Shown: positions 11,891 to 23,570, numbered from the stretch's first letter. The stretch: 64,000 nucleotides of DNA from Onthophagus taurus (GCF_036711975.1 NC_091970.1:12903501-12967500), one strand, 5' to 3'. The notes: a model not told the origin generated them from the letters alone. Program-made: numbers and translations.

Positions 11891-12616
11891 ACGTGTGATA
11901 TACAGCATTTTATCTACGACTGCTAAAAATTACTAAAAAAATCAATTTCTTTAAAAAAGTCTATTTGACATTTATAAAAATATTTTGAAATGATTGTTGA
12001 CAATTTTGAATTGTCAGTTTCAACAACATGTTTACTCATCTGGAATAAGTGTTTTGAAATGTAAAAGCATAACAATTAATGTTTATAATAAATAGTATTG
12101 TTTTTCTGTAAGTAGATAGCACTTTTTCTTTTGTATTGTTGCTCGTTTCAATAAATTAAGTCTGTTCTGATTAGGCTAAAAATGCGTTACGTAATGAAAC
12201 CAGTGCGGTAATGAACTTCATTACGTAACTCAAATCACCTCAAATGAGTGCGGTAATGATGACTTATCCACGCAGTCGTAGATAAAATTTCTGTGGAAAC
12301 TACCTTAATAAAAACAACCTTAATAAAATTAATAGAAACCATCAATTTTTTTTTTCTTGCAATTGAATCCTGGATATAATGGCGGCTCTACTATGAAACG
12401 TAAACAATAGAGTTGATTTCCGCAGAAATACCCTGAAGGGTGCTCCAGGAGAAGAGAGGGGGGGGGGTTTAGTGGGTAGCAGGGGCTAATTAATTGTAGT
12501 CCCACACTCCCGGCCGAAATACGATTTTTCCGACCCACGAACTATAGGCGTCATCAGTAGGCCGGGGTGCGTTAGGCATTTTCCCCTCCTCTGCGCAAAA
12601 AAAAGGAATATATATA

Positions 12617-14269
12617 CGAGCCCTAACAACTATATATTGGGACATAATAGAATTTATATGTAATTAACAACAATTAAACAGATTATATTGTTTTAATACA
12701 TTTTTTAAAATTAATATCATTTAATTATACAAGTAACAACAATTTTATCTAATGAACAACACAAAAACAAAATACATATCCTATTACTTCTAATTAAACT
12801 AGAAAAATGTAAATTTTGCCTGACAACTAAATATTGGGACATTGCACGATTTGTATTTCTAATATGGAATAACATCGCCCTTAGATTTTATAACCGCTTG
12901 AATTCGGTTGGGCATTGAATTCACTAAGGTTCTACACTGTTCAGGAGTAAATCCATCCCAAATTTGCTTTATTTTGGCTTTAATTATTATTATTTAAGTT
13001 CTGGCAATGTCCGTTGTGGGTTGTTCCTCAAAGTTTGTTTTATTTTGTGCCACACTGTTTCAATTACATTCAGATCTGGACTGTTGGTAGGCCAATACAG
13101 GACATTAATATTTTGATCGCCAACCACTTTTTTGTAGTTTTGGCCGTATGACAAGCCACGCCATCCTGCTAAAATATGTAATTTTCGCCAACATTTAACT
13201 GCACGATACTTGGTAGTATGCTGTTTTGTATTATTTGTTGATATTTTGCGGCGTTCACGGTGCTATCAATAAATTCAAAGCATCCTTATCCTGAAGCTGT
13301 CATACAGCCCCAAATGATTACTCCCTTCGGAAATTTTACACAACGTTTTAAACAATCTTTATGAAATGCGTCATGTTTATTGCAAATTTCGATTCATCGC
13401 TGAATATTATCTTGGAAAAGTCTTCTGCTGACCAAGACAGTTTAGATTTTGCCCATGTGAGCCTGGCTTTCTGTTGTTTTTCTGTTAACAGTGGTTTTTC
13501 TTTTGCTTATAAAACAACAATTTTCTAAAAGCGATATTTTTTAATTATTGCTTGTAAGTAAACCTCGTAAAATTTTAATTCACTTTTAAGAATCCATTTG
13601 CAACAGCATTCCCTTGATATATTTAATCCAGTTTCATTATTCCATTCAGCGGTAACTTGTCTTAAAATATTTCATCGTCCTTTTTTGCAGATTTTTACAA
13701 GTATTCTTTTATTTCTATCAGAAACTAACTTTGGACGACCTGAACTTTTACCCTTTTTTTCTAAAATTTGCCCAGTTTCTCCATAATGTTTAATTACTTT
13801 CCACGCTGTGCTTTTAGGAATATTAAGTTCGTCTGCCTTTTCACGTATTGTTTTATTGTGGCAATAATTTTTAATCACTAATTCACGGATTTTTGAATCT
13901 GTACAGATACCACGCACCATTTTAATTGATAAATACAGATTTACTCAACAGCAACAATGTTTAGAACAAGCTTTAGAACAAACCGACAATTTAACATTTT
14001 ATTTTACGTCACAGTTTACTTATCTTAATTTGTTCCATTTTTATGGAAGTTACTTTGCATTGTCCCAATATTAAGTTGTCAGGTAAAATACACATTTTTC
14101 TAGTTTAATTAGATGCAATAGGGTATGTATTTTGTTTTTTGTGTTGTTCATTAGATATAATTGTTGTTAATTATATAATCAAATGATATTAATCTGAAAA
14201 AATTATTAAAAGAATTTTATTTTTACACATTTTATTTTGTCCCAATATAACTATAGTTGTTAGGGCTCG
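12617..14269. mobile_element. Tc1-like transposon with IR/DR-type ends, 1,653 bp
   Basis: Inverted repeats of about 215 bp bound the element (CGAGCCCTAACAACTATA at the left tip). Each arm carries two similar direct repeats. The outer copy is near 12,623 (CTAACAACTATATATTGGGA) and the inner near 12,820 (CTGACAACTAAATATTGGGA), with counterparts near 14,050-14,090 and 14,245-14,265. This is the IR/DR layout known from a subset of Tc1 elements such as Sleeping Beauty. TA flanks both ends (12615-12616 and 14270-14271). Confidence 0.8.
12836..13920 (-). pseudogene. Tc1-like transposase, frameshifted
   Basis: On the minus strand the gene starts at 13920 with MVRGICTDSKIRELVIKNY and a helix-turn-helix segment (IPKSTAWKVIKHYGETG), the usual paired-like DNA-binding N terminus. 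That frame closes at 13672. Further down, in other frames, come WPTNSPDLNVIETVWHKIKQ (near 13,030-13,090, the last catalytic block, with V for the usual P) and the C-terminal IQAVIKSKGDVIPY near 12,870. Several frame breaks make it inactive. It lies inside its own inverted repeats. Confidence 0.75.
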
Positions 14270-14283
14270 TATAATAAAATATT

Positions 14284-14722
14284 TTGTCCACGACTACCTT
14301 ATAATATATACCTTATGAATGAGTTTTCTAAAACAAAATGGTAGTCATTTTTCACGGAGTGAATAATAGCGGTGAATAATAATCATTATCCACGGGTAGC
14401 CATCTTGACCAGACTAATAATAATTATTTGAAACGTTAAAAGTTCAAAAAACGTGAATTTAATTCAATTTTTTAGGAGTTTCTAAATGTTTGACATTAAA
14501 AAAACCTAAACAAATTCCTTTTTTCGTATGATTTAAGCATAAATTAATTAATTTTCCTAAAGAAAACGACGTTTTATAAAACTGACATTTAATTTTGACA
14601 AATTGTTGTGAAGTTGGTTACAGTTAGTAACATTGAATTTGTGTCACATTGACGTTTAACCTTTATTCAAAAATTTATTTAAAAAATAAATTTATGGAAT
14701 CAATTTCAATAGTCGTGGACAA
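14284..14722. repeat. inverted-repeat unit, possible MITE (~440 bp)
   Basis: TTTGTCCACGACTA at 14284 is the inverse of TAGTCGTGGACAAAG at about 14708. A similar terminus occurs near 1960. The interior is AT-rich and noncoding. No target duplication was resolved. Confidence 0.35.
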
Positions 14723-15293
14723 AGTATAGTATTCTACTCGTATATAATGAGCTATTATTCACTCAGGTTAATTATGCCACTCGCTACGCTCGTGACATAA
14801 ACTTAACCTTCGTGAATAATAGCCCTCATTATTATTAATAAAATTTTCTTTGTAAATAAATGAATTATATACTCAAAATCAAATGGTTTTTCATTATAAT
14901 ATGGAATATTATCATGCTCATAAATAACAATCTATAAAATTCAGTTTACAGGTAGTTTCCACAGAAATTTTATACTACCTTATGTGAATAAGGTAAAAAA
15001 AAATTCGCAAAAGCCTTATGTCAAAAAAAAGGCAAAAAATGTGAAGAAATGGTGCGTAAATGGCTTGAAATTATTGAGACATTCTATAATACTAAACAGT
15101 GAAAAACCCATTTTAAATGAGATTAGAAAAAAATATTACTAATGGAAATTAAGAGACGATTTTTACATCGAATTTTAACTAAATTCTTTAACGAAGATAT
15201 AGAGTACAGAAACGTATTTTAAAATCAAGAAACAATTTTTTTCACTTGTTAAAGTTCAATTATTTTATTTTAATGAATATATTTGACTATTCG

Positions 15294-15578
15294 CACTGCG
15301 TTTATGAATTGGAGTGGTTTCAAGACAATAATAACGTAGAACGATTAAAATGGCCTCCACGCTCGCCCGATTTAAATCCCATTGAAGAGGTGTGGGGCTA
15401 TATGGTACGCGGGTGGGAATTTGACGAACGATTTCGGGACCGAGCTATTTTAGAAGAATACGTTATGCGGAAATGGGATAGTCTTCGTGGCGGGGATTTA
15501 TGTCAGCGATTGGTCGGCTCAATGACATCCCGATTAGAAGAATGTCAAAATAATAACGGGTTATACACCCATTATTAA
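15294..15578 (+). pseudogene. Tc1-like transposase C-terminal fragment
   Basis: The frame from about 15,300 to the stop at 15,578 contains LKWPPRSPDLNPIEEVWGYM, the conserved block around the third catalytic acidic residue of Tc1/mariner transposases, then a typical C-terminal tail. Everything upstream is missing: at 15293 the sequence changes abruptly to the terminal-repeat-derived block. It is a different, more diverged lineage from the element at 12,617-14,269. Confidence 0.75.
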
Positions 15579-15747
15579 ATTTTGACATAACAAATTTTAT
15601 TCATTATTAAGTAGGTATAATTTTTATTATTATACTGTTCTTAATATTTGATGAAATCTTTTTAATTTTTTCAATGCTGACCGACAAAACCAAGTGAGAA
15701 ACAATAAGCGCATACCTGGCTGTGGTCCTCAAGACGAAAAAGATAAA

Positions 15748-15773
15748 ACTCTTCATCCCGCGGGATGAAGAGT
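15748..15773. repeat. 26-bp perfect palindrome
   Basis: ACTCTTCATCCCG is followed directly by its exact reverse complement with no spacer. It could be a cruciform or a dimeric binding site; function unknown. Confidence 0.8.
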
Positions 15774-16941
15774 CCCTTCCAAAGCCGGTAAGTTGAGACA
15801 ACCTTAATAAAATTAATATTAACCATCAATATTTTTTTTCTTGCAATTGAATCCTGGATATAACGACTTCCGCAGAAATCCGGGTGGTCCGGGAGAAGAG
15901 TTGAAGAATTGTAGTCCCACACTCCCAGCCGAAATACGATTTTTCCGACCCACGAACTATAGGCGCCATCAGTAGGCCGGGGTGCGTAAAGCATTTTCCC
16001 CTCCTCTGCGCAAAAAAAAATATATATATATAATAAAATGTTTTATTATTAATAAAATTTTCTTTGTAAATAAATGAATTATATACTCAAAATCAAATGG
16101 TTTTTCATTATAATATGGAATATTATCATGCTCATAAATAACAATCTATAAAATTCAGTTTACAGGTAGTTTCAACAGAAATTTTATATTACCTTATGTG
16201 AATAAGGTAATAAATTTTTTAACATTACTAAAGTGTACAAAAAATAAAAAGTTTATTGTTTACCCATTTACGATGAAGGTGAGAAATTATTGTAAAATTT
16301 TAAAACTTATTACAAAAAAAATATATCAACTCAAGAAAAAAAAATTCGCAAAAGCCTTATGTCAAAAATACGCAAAAAAATGTGAAGAAACGGTGCGTAA
16401 ACGCATTAATGGTCGTAAATGGCTTGAAATTATTGAGACTTTCTATAATATTAAACGGTTAAAATGCCATTTTAAATGAGATTAGAAAAAAAATATTACT
16501 AATGGAAATTAAGAGACGATTTTTACATCGAATTTTAACTAAATTCTTTAACTTTACGAAGATATACAGTACAGAAACGTATTTAAAATTAAGAAACAAT
16601 TTTTGTCACTTATTAAAGTTCAATTATTTTATTTTAATGAATATATTTGACTATTTTATGAATTTTTAAAATCGACTACGTCATAACATTGGTACAGTTA
16701 TTTGAATTGTAAAAACGAAATTGTGTATTTTTGTTCGAATCCAAGGCGCGCTCGACTTTAAGCTGGCATCGGGCGCCCGGCACTTCAGGGTTGAAGAGAC
16801 GACAAGGCTAGAGCAAAGGTTCGAGAGAAAATGAGTACGCCCCTCCAGTCTTCGATTCTTCGACCGTACTCGGCAAAGCGACCGTGCGGGGGATTTGTTT
16901 TCTGTCCCTTACGCCATGTAGTAAATAAGGTTTGGCCGATA

Positions 16942-17235
16942 GTACCTGCCAGCCTTTTTTCAAATGCAATGTGTGCAGCAGTAGAAACAACCAAAGAGGA
17001 GATTTTGACCGAAATTAATATTTTGTATCAAAATTTTTATAAAGACCTTCATGCAAAGGTACTTCAATTGCAGACCTCTTTGAGAGAACTTGCACAGTTT
17101 AGGGAAGGGCTGGCGTCGAGTTCTAACCACTCTTTAACAACGTCACTCGACATCACCGTTGGAACATTAACCGTTGAAATGAAAAAAGCAGAATTCATTT
17201 TGTCTTCTTTACATACTAATAACTTCCCTTCCTAG
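16942..17235 (+). pseudogene. C-terminal fragment of the Polinton 330-aa protein gene
   Basis: This matches the last ~97 codons of the gene at 31492-32484 (from VPASLFSNAMCAAVETTKEE to the C terminus NNFPS) with a few substitutions, such as A for V in KDLHAKVLQ. Upstream of 16942 the sequence is the terminal repeat of the neighbouring composite element. The longer open frame that starts at 16831 is therefore an accidental fusion. Confidence 0.85.
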
Positions 17236-17242
17236 CTAAAAG

Positions 17243-17554
17243 ATGTCCGGTGGCAACAACTTCGGGAGGGTGCTCACGTTGGAGCGAAGAGTTGCGTCAT
17301 TGGAGGTAAAAGTAGATACCCTGTTTCAGCTGGTAGGCTATATCTATAATCTTTTTTGCACGTTTTTAATTTCATAATCTTCTTAGGTAAACAGTATTGT
17401 CTCAGAGTCGGCAGTGGTGAGAGGGCAGGTGCATGTTCAAAACATGCACATACACCATTGTTCGACTGGGATAGAACCTCCGACACCGACACCTGCAGCG
17501 CTTCCGCCCCCGTATGAAGTGCGGGATGAGCAGGAAGAGGAGGAGGAGTGGTAA
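17243..17554 (+). CDS. small two-exon PPPY protein (Polinton A copy)
   Basis: The first exon, 17243-17332 (30 codons from ATG), ends at CTG before GTAGGC. The intron is 17333-17386 (54 nt, ending TTCTTAG). The second exon, 17387-17554, continues in frame to TAA. The product is about 85 aa: a short heptad-like segment (VLTLERRVASLEVKVDTL), a His-rich middle, a PPPY motif and an acidic end. It lies 7 nt after the stop of the preceding gene. Intron boundaries and frame are preserved in both Polinton copies, which supports the splice model. Function unknown. Confidence 0.6.
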
Positions 17555-17571
17555 CCATTTTTCCTCCTCTT

Positions 17572-17605
17572 CCTTAGGTTAGGTTAGGTTATGTTAGGTT
17601 AAATG
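17572..17605 (+). repeat. short TTAGG run (Polinton A)
   Basis: Four to five TTAGG units, one mutated, stand between the PPPY gene and the ATPase gene. The same run is present in Polinton B (31113-31150), so it belongs to the element. An (ATT)n microsatellite follows at 17622-17645. Confidence 0.8.
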
Positions 17606-17733
17606 GTTAAGGTGTTATACTTATTATTATTATTATTATTATTATTCTTAAATATATGTATATATAGTTTCTTTTGCTATATTTTCATTCAGTCTTATCC
17701 TGTTAATGTTATAATTCATTTAATACGAGAATC

Positions 17734-17990
17734 ATGATCGACGAAAAATTAAAGTGTTTACCGCAACTTCTAACACTGCCTATAGTAAATTTTAGTAAAG
17801 GTTCGGTCGAAGAACACTTTACAAGACACAGCAATTTATTTGGTGGAAAATGTAAGCGAGGTTTAATTGTAGGACCCTCAGGTGTCGGAAAAACAAATGC
17901 TATGTTATCGCTTTTAGTTGCATGTAATGGGTTGCGCTTCCTAAACTTGTACTTATGTTCTAATTCGTTATACCAAAATAAGTCGATTTA
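17734..17990 (+). pseudogene. packaging ATPase, N-terminal fragment
   Basis: It starts at the same ATG as the Polinton B ATPase (MIDEKLKCL) and keeps the Walker A motif GPSGVGKTN. The homology ends just after LYLCSNSLYQNK, where the ~3.1-kb deletion joins it to the 3' flank of POLB and a stop follows within three codons. Walker B and the rest are missing, so it cannot work. The TATA/TCAGTC promoter upstream (about 17,665-17,695) is retained. Confidence 0.9.
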
Positions 17991-18083
17991 AGTAAAAGTT
18001 CACAAGACTTTATTAACAATCGAACATTACAAATACATTATTATTATTATTATTATTCTTTACAATTTTTTCTAAAATTAAAT

Positions 18084-21000
18084 TCATTTATTCGCATTCA
18101 ATCTTTTTATCAACCAATGACCCCACGCCAAAGTATTACATCCGTTCGGTAATATGTATCGTTTATCATCGCACGATGAAAGAGCAATTTTATTCTTTAA
18201 TTCGGTATACATAGTATGAAATTCTGACTTAAAAATGTACATTTTTTTATGAACCGATCCGCCACATTCAACCACACGTTTATAATCGGTCACGCTTAAA
18301 TGTTTATCTATAACATATTTCTTTACTCCTTTAGCCTTTTTTACATTATCATTCAACAAGGTGATGCAGTACGCCTTAGCTCCTGTTCCAACAAATGACG
18401 TTATGCACCTGTTTGGATATTCATCTTTCATTCTTCCCAACACAGATCGACCGCGAGGTATATTGTGTATATTCTCTAACGGATAATTGGACGTGTCAAG
18501 AAATTCAATATTTTCTTTTATATCGTCATATACATTGGGAGTAGTAATTTCTAGGATTAGGGAGTCAGTATCGGTGTATAAAAGTGTTATGTTATTTCCA
18601 TATTTAACTTTTAAGTAATCATAGAAGAAGCTGTAATCAAATCAAATTATCGCAAAATATTTTCGAAGATTTAAAATTTGGTTTAGCTATTAGGGCTTCC
18701 ACGCCCGGTTTCTTATGGCGACATTCCCAGTGGGTAACTAGTCTTATATCCACTCGCTTTTCCACATTTTCCACTGTCTTACCGTATACGATGTTATTCA
18801 TTGCTTTGTAATGATTTTTTTCAAATTCATTCTTAGCTTTCGCACGTTTATCGGAATTGAAATCGATGTAGCTCCGCATCCAGTTGGATTGTTTAAATTC
18901 TAATACTCTGTAAATCTTCGTTAGTTTCAATCCGAACTTGATACACTGCTTTAGATTCACGTAATGAATGATGTATTTTGTTTTATTTTCCAAATTTGCT
19001 ATTAACTTTGCATTTTTTGAACCTGGGGGTACAATCCGTTCTGGACAAAATGGCAAATCGTTGTGTTCATCATGTATTGCTTCCGGATACTCTAAATCTA
19101 CCTCGAACACGTAACCCTTTTCGGAATCGTCTTCCGTATTGTAAATATCTAACTTTTGAATCTCTTCATCTGATAGCCATCGAAATCCCCCCGTCGGTAA
19201 TTTTCGTCTCATTGCGTGTCCATACAAATTCGTAGCGTCGAGATACAAAATATAAGATGGGTCTTTGGTTTCATCAAATTCCATCATTAATTTATTGTTA
19301 GCCTTCGCACTGCGTTTAGTGCACATACTTAATCCACCGCGAATACCATTTTTAAAGAAGCGTAACATGTCTATGTCCGTTAATAATTCTAATTTTACCC
19401 CTGTCATTCGTAATAATGCATCCCAAGCGAAGCCCGGCGCTGTGAAGTAATGACATGGATCTAAAGAGTAATACTTCATCGAGATGGTTCGGAAATTCTC
19501 AAATACGTCCGCCAAAAGTAAAACGTCAGACGTTAAATAAATGTCGCTATATTCGCCTAAAGTGCGACAGTTAAATAAGTTCCACACCGTTTGTGCACGA
19601 CAATAATTTTCTTCGGTTATACTATCGTCGCATAAAGTATTGTAAAAACTACTTCGATCTGGCAGAGCGGTAAGATTCAGCTTTTCGAATGAATCCACAA
19701 AGGAATACGGAAAAACTCCTTTCTGATGTATAAGTCGAAACTGTTCTTCGTTCCTAAAATATTTTCTGATTTGAACGCATTGGTTGTCTTCCAAAAATGA
19801 ACCCAACTTCTCTAGCGATAAAGCCATAAACCTAAATGAATCCACAAATCTCAATTTCATATGAACCAGCCTTAGCTTTCCCTTGCTGTCAATGTTTTCT
19901 CCTACGATAATTTTTTTCGAAAATGATATATACTTTTCTTTATTCTGTGCTATAACGTCCACGTCTTCTTCTTTTAATGCCATATCGTTCACAAACATAT
20001 GACAATCGTAGTTCGAAAGATTGTGAAAGAATATCGGTATGAACTTTGGTAATTGATAATTGATGTTACATACAGCATGTGCGGGTCCTCTATACAACCC
20101 AGTTAGGTGATCATGATCGCACACTTTATTACCTTCTTTTATTTTGTGCGAACAAATGTGACAGATATCCTGCATCTCATGTATTAATCTATCTATAGGT
20201 GGTAATGGGAGCATTTCTTTTGGTTGGCTTAAATAATTTTTGTATATATTCAGAACGTCATGTTCCAACTTGCTCATGAAAATTTGAGCAGCATTACATC
20301 CGCGATATATTTCAAACTTCGACAATGATTCGTCATATGAACATTTTATATAATATGCAAATGCATAAGGTTCGTGTTTGAAACATTTGACGGAGTATGA
20401 ATTATCATCGTTAAGTTCTGTTGCTTCCGCATCGGCGATCGGTTTCTGTAATGCTTCAAAATCTGCATACACCACGAACGGTATTTTTAATTGTCGTTCA
20501 AAATTTTCGAACTGTAGCATATTTTCCTTTTCTTCATTTCCATATTTATTTATTTTCAAATTTGTTGTTGGTAAAATTGCCCTTACCTTGCTGCAATCGT
20601 CACTTTGATGACGGATAAGTTTATTTTCTGACGTAAAGAATACCAAGCATCCGTCGCAAATATGCTTTTCATGACCATTCTGCGATGCTTGCGATGATAG
20701 TAATCGAGACAGATTTTTTATCCAACAATAGTGACTATTCCCGGAATCATTTGTAACCAATAATAAATTTATATGTCTTTCTTCTTTTTGTCGACATATA
20801 TACATTGTAATTATGTCATAATTCATAACACCGTCTTTAAAATACTCATTTATTCCATATACATTAATAGATAGTTTGTTCTGCTTTTCAAATACAGGTA
20901 TATCTCGTAATTTAACTGGAAAAACAATATTTGAATAGTCTAAGCCGCAGTCTAGGTACTTCGGATACGAAGATGTCCTCTGTGGTAAACCGTTCGGTTC

Positions 21001-21744
21001 ATGTAGTGCGGATGTTACAGCCCATACAAAACATGCATCATCCGCGTTTTGTATATTTATCACAGCACGCTTTGCTTTTATTTGCGATGGTAGATCGATG
21101 TAATTAGATGCTCTGATAGGATTATATTTGTTTAAATTTAACTCCATATAGAGAATTTGCATTAAAGTCCATCCTAAATAAAATATTGAAACATTTATTT
21201 TTTAATATATAGACATTTTTGATGAAATTTCATCAATAAATTCCTTATATATTTTATACAGATCCGACGCTAATGATACTACCTTATTTTTCGTATTGAA
21301 TGATTTTATTTCACAGTCTTCCTTTGATTGTAAAAAATACAAACCAAAACATTCCATATTTAATTTTACATTTCGGTGAATATCGATTGCGCTTTGTATT
21401 AGATTTAGTATTTTTTCTCGAATTCTATGAGAAAATTCATCCAAATCCACAAAAAAACCTTCTTCACTTATTCGATAACTGACAATTTTGTCACCGAATG
21501 CTCCAGCTATTCTCTCCACTCCGTCATCGATTATAACAAAAGCGTTACGCTTGTGTGCGTTGCTTCGTAAATGTGCAGAGTAACATTGTCTATTTACATA
21601 ATCATCGCAAGCCTCACATTTTACTGCTTTTGGAATTTGCGGTGCGTCAAGCTTGATTCTCTTGCCAATACAAGATAATCGTTGATGTCTTTTTAAATTG
21701 TCAACTCGAGTAAAACTTTTTCCACAATCCTCACACACGACCAT
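18084..21744 (-). pseudogene. POLB: zinc-finger/DNA polymerase B, disrupted (Polinton A copy)
   Basis: Same gene as at 23747-27538. The zinc-finger first exon (21744-21202) is intact, but ~47 nt spanning its 3' end and the splice donor are deleted, so it runs into a stop. The second-exon frame is open from 21162 to 18637 with exonuclease and polymerase motifs A and B. It has no frameshift at the site where Polinton B has one. At about 18,632-18,637 roughly 88 nt (equivalent to 26899-26986 of the other copy) are replaced by 5 nt, which breaks the frame between motifs B and C. The C-terminal remainder (18,625-18,084) still carries the DTDS motif. Not functional as it stands. Confidence 0.9.
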
Positions 21745-21920
21745 TTTACAATTTAATGTTGTACACTTCTACTTGTTATGAAAGAACTACGTCAATACCA
21801 CATTTCGCAGGCGTTTATAAACCCTCACCGCTCCTGAAACTTATTGGGGAGGAGGAGGATGCATCGAGTGCGTTTGTATACATGTATATTTATAACTCCG
21901 TATACCTCTGCATAATAAAT

Positions 21921-22522
21921 TAAAAAAATATCTCGCAGGTAGATCATGACTCACTTACTAGTATTAAGTTAATTGACCTCCTCCTCGAACGTATCCCCCC
22001 AAAAAATTTGCCGATTCAAGAACCTCCTCGCATATTTTAAAGCTCCGTATACCTTTACACAATAAATTTTAAAAAATATCCCGCAGGTAGATCATGACTC
22101 ACTTATTTGTATACCTACATGTCCCAAAACCGTATACCTTTGTGTACAATAAGTTAAGAGATATATCGAAAACATTACCAGTTCATTGAGAAGCGTCGAA
22201 GGATAAACATAGTAATTGTTTTCATCTAGGTAAACAGGTTACATATAAAGATAAATTTTTAATAACATAACCTAAATAAAGATACATTTTTAATAAAGAT
22301 AAATTTTTAATAATTTCGTCAAAATAACATGACCTTCTCAAGTTAATTGACCTCCTCCTCTCTTCATCGAATCTCCTCCGACCCTCAAAAGAATCGCCGA
22401 TTCAAGAACCTCCTCTCCTCATCGAACCTCCTCTGACCCCCAAAAAATTTGCCGATTCAAGAACCTCCTCCTAGAACGCAGGTTCGAGGAGGAGGTTCTT
22501 GAATCGGCGAATCTATACTACT
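21921..22522. repeat. Polinton A terminal inverted repeat (only surviving end)
   Basis: About 600 bp, nearly identical to the right terminal repeat of Polinton B (39917-40520), including its extra ~35-bp AAAGATACATTTTTAATA block. It ends CTATACTACT. Sub-repeats of GATTCAAGAACCTCCTC and CGCAGGTAGATCATGACTCA occur inside. Confidence 0.9.
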
Positions 22523-23003
22523 GATATTCAGGCGCCAAATGATATCTTGGAGCATGTTGGAGATAAAAAAACAAAATGTGACCAAAACGTGATATTATGA
22601 CGTTATACGCCGTTCTGAGCCATGTTTGAACTTTCTATCACTTTTGGTTCCGATAATTCTGTTGACCATATTTGTGATATTCAGGCGCCAAATGACATCT
22701 TGGAGCGTGTTGGAGATAAAAAACAAAATGTGCCCAAAACATGATATTATGACGTTATACGCCGTTCTGAGCCACGTTTGAACTTTCTATCACTTTTGGT
22801 TCCGATAATTCTGTTGGCCATATTTGTGATATTCAGGGGCCAAATGACATCTTGGAGCATGTTGGAGATAAAAAACAAAATGTGCCCAAAGCGTGATATT
22901 ATGACGTTATACGCCGTTCTGAGCCATGTTTGAACTTTCTATCACTTTTGGTTCCGACAATTCTGTTGGCCATATTTGTGATATTCAGGGGCCAAATGAC
23001 ATC
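22523..23003. repeat. satellite remnant between the two Polintons (~3.2 monomers)
   Basis: 481 bp of the same 152-bp satellite that fills 40521-64000. It runs from GATATTCAGGCGCC after Polinton A to CAAATGACATC, the left target duplication of Polinton B (GACATC at 22998-23003). Confidence 0.95.
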
Positions 23004-23570
23004 AGTAGTATAGATTCGCCGATTCAAGAACCTCCTCCTCGAACCTGCGTTCTAGGAGGAGGTTCTTGAATCGGCAAATTTTTTTTGGGGGTCAGAGGAG
23101 GTTCGATGAGGAGAGGAGGTTCTTGAATCGGCGATTCTTTTGAGGGTCGGAGGAGGTCAATTAACTTGAGAAGGTCATGTTATTTTGACGAAATTATTAA
23201 AAATTTATCTTTATTTAGGTTATGTTATTAAAAATTTATCTTTATATGTAACCTGTTTACCTAGATGAAAACAATTACTATGTTTATCCTTCGACGCTTC
23301 TCAATGAACTGTTAATGTTTTCGATATATCTCTTAACTTATTGTACACAAAGGTATACGGTTTTGGGACATGTAGGTATACAAATAAGTGAGTCATGATC
23401 TACCTGCGGGATATTTTTTAAAATTTATTGTGTAAAGGTATACGGGGCTTTAAAATATGCGAGGAGGTTCTTGAATCGGCAAATTTTTTTGGGGGGATAC
23501 GTTCGAGGAGGAGGTCAATTAACTTAATACTAGTAAGTGAGTCATGATCTACCTGCGAGATATTTTTTTA
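23004..23570. repeat. Polinton B left terminal inverted repeat
   Basis: It matches the inverse of 39917-40520, minus a ~35-bp block. Near the tip, CCGATTCAAGAACCTCCTCC (from 23018) and its reverse complement, ending near 23,074, form a hairpin with 21-bp arms and a short loop. CGATTCAAGAACCTCCTC-type blocks recur further in. Confidence 0.9.

Larger units (their letters stand above)
12295..16050. repeat. direct repeat pair: 12295-12616 and 15785-16050
   Basis: Both copies share TTGCAATTGAATCCTGGATA, CCGACCCACGAACTATAGGC and CAGTAGGCCGGGGTGCGT in the same order. They differ by small indels. The left copy is interrupted at 12616 by the Tc1-like element. The right copy runs straight on through TATATATAATAAAAT, so it represents the empty site. 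Confidence 0.65.
14838..16655. repeat. direct repeat pair: 14838-15293 and 16052-16655
   Basis: Both copies run from AAATTTTCTTTGTAAATAAA through TCAAATGGTTTTTCATTATA into the inner part of the right terminal repeat (TTGAAATTATTGAGAC). The first copy has internal deletions and stops abruptly at 15293, where the transposase fragment begins. The unit therefore contains a third, partial copy of its terminal repeat. Confidence 0.65.
11016..16941. mobile_element. 5.9-kb composite bounded by ~750-bp terminal inverted repeats
   Basis: Left arm 11016-11762 and right arm 16186-16941 are inverted copies, both beginning TATCGSCCWAACCTTATTTAC. Each end is followed by GTAC (11012-11015 and 16942-16945), a possible 4-bp target duplication. 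The outer flanks do not match one another: the right flank is Polinton A sequence and the left flank is not. Either one arm was moved after insertion or the GTAC match is chance. The interior holds a Tc1-like element, a second transposase fragment and internal direct repeats. No gene that would mobilise the whole unit is visible. Confidence 0.55.
16942..22522 (-). mobile_element. Polinton A: truncated and internally deleted
   Basis: This copy lies in the opposite orientation to Polinton B and is nearly identical to it. Reading from its intact end at 22522 (terminus ...CTATACTACT) leftward, it has a terminal repeat, the zinc-finger/POLB gene, an ATPase N terminus, the TTAGG tract, the small PPPY gene and the C-terminal part of the 330-aa gene, where it ends at 16941/16942. 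About 3.1 kb is missing between ATPase and POLB (junction near 17,990), which removes INT and three neighbours. The capsid, protease and right-end genes are also absent. The flank at 22523 starts GATATT, but the matching target duplication at the other end is lost. Confidence 0.9.

Noticed and set aside
16831..17235. 134-codon open frame
   Set aside because: Its first third reads the terminal repeat of the composite element and only the rest is Polinton sequence; the ATG is not that of the Polinton gene.
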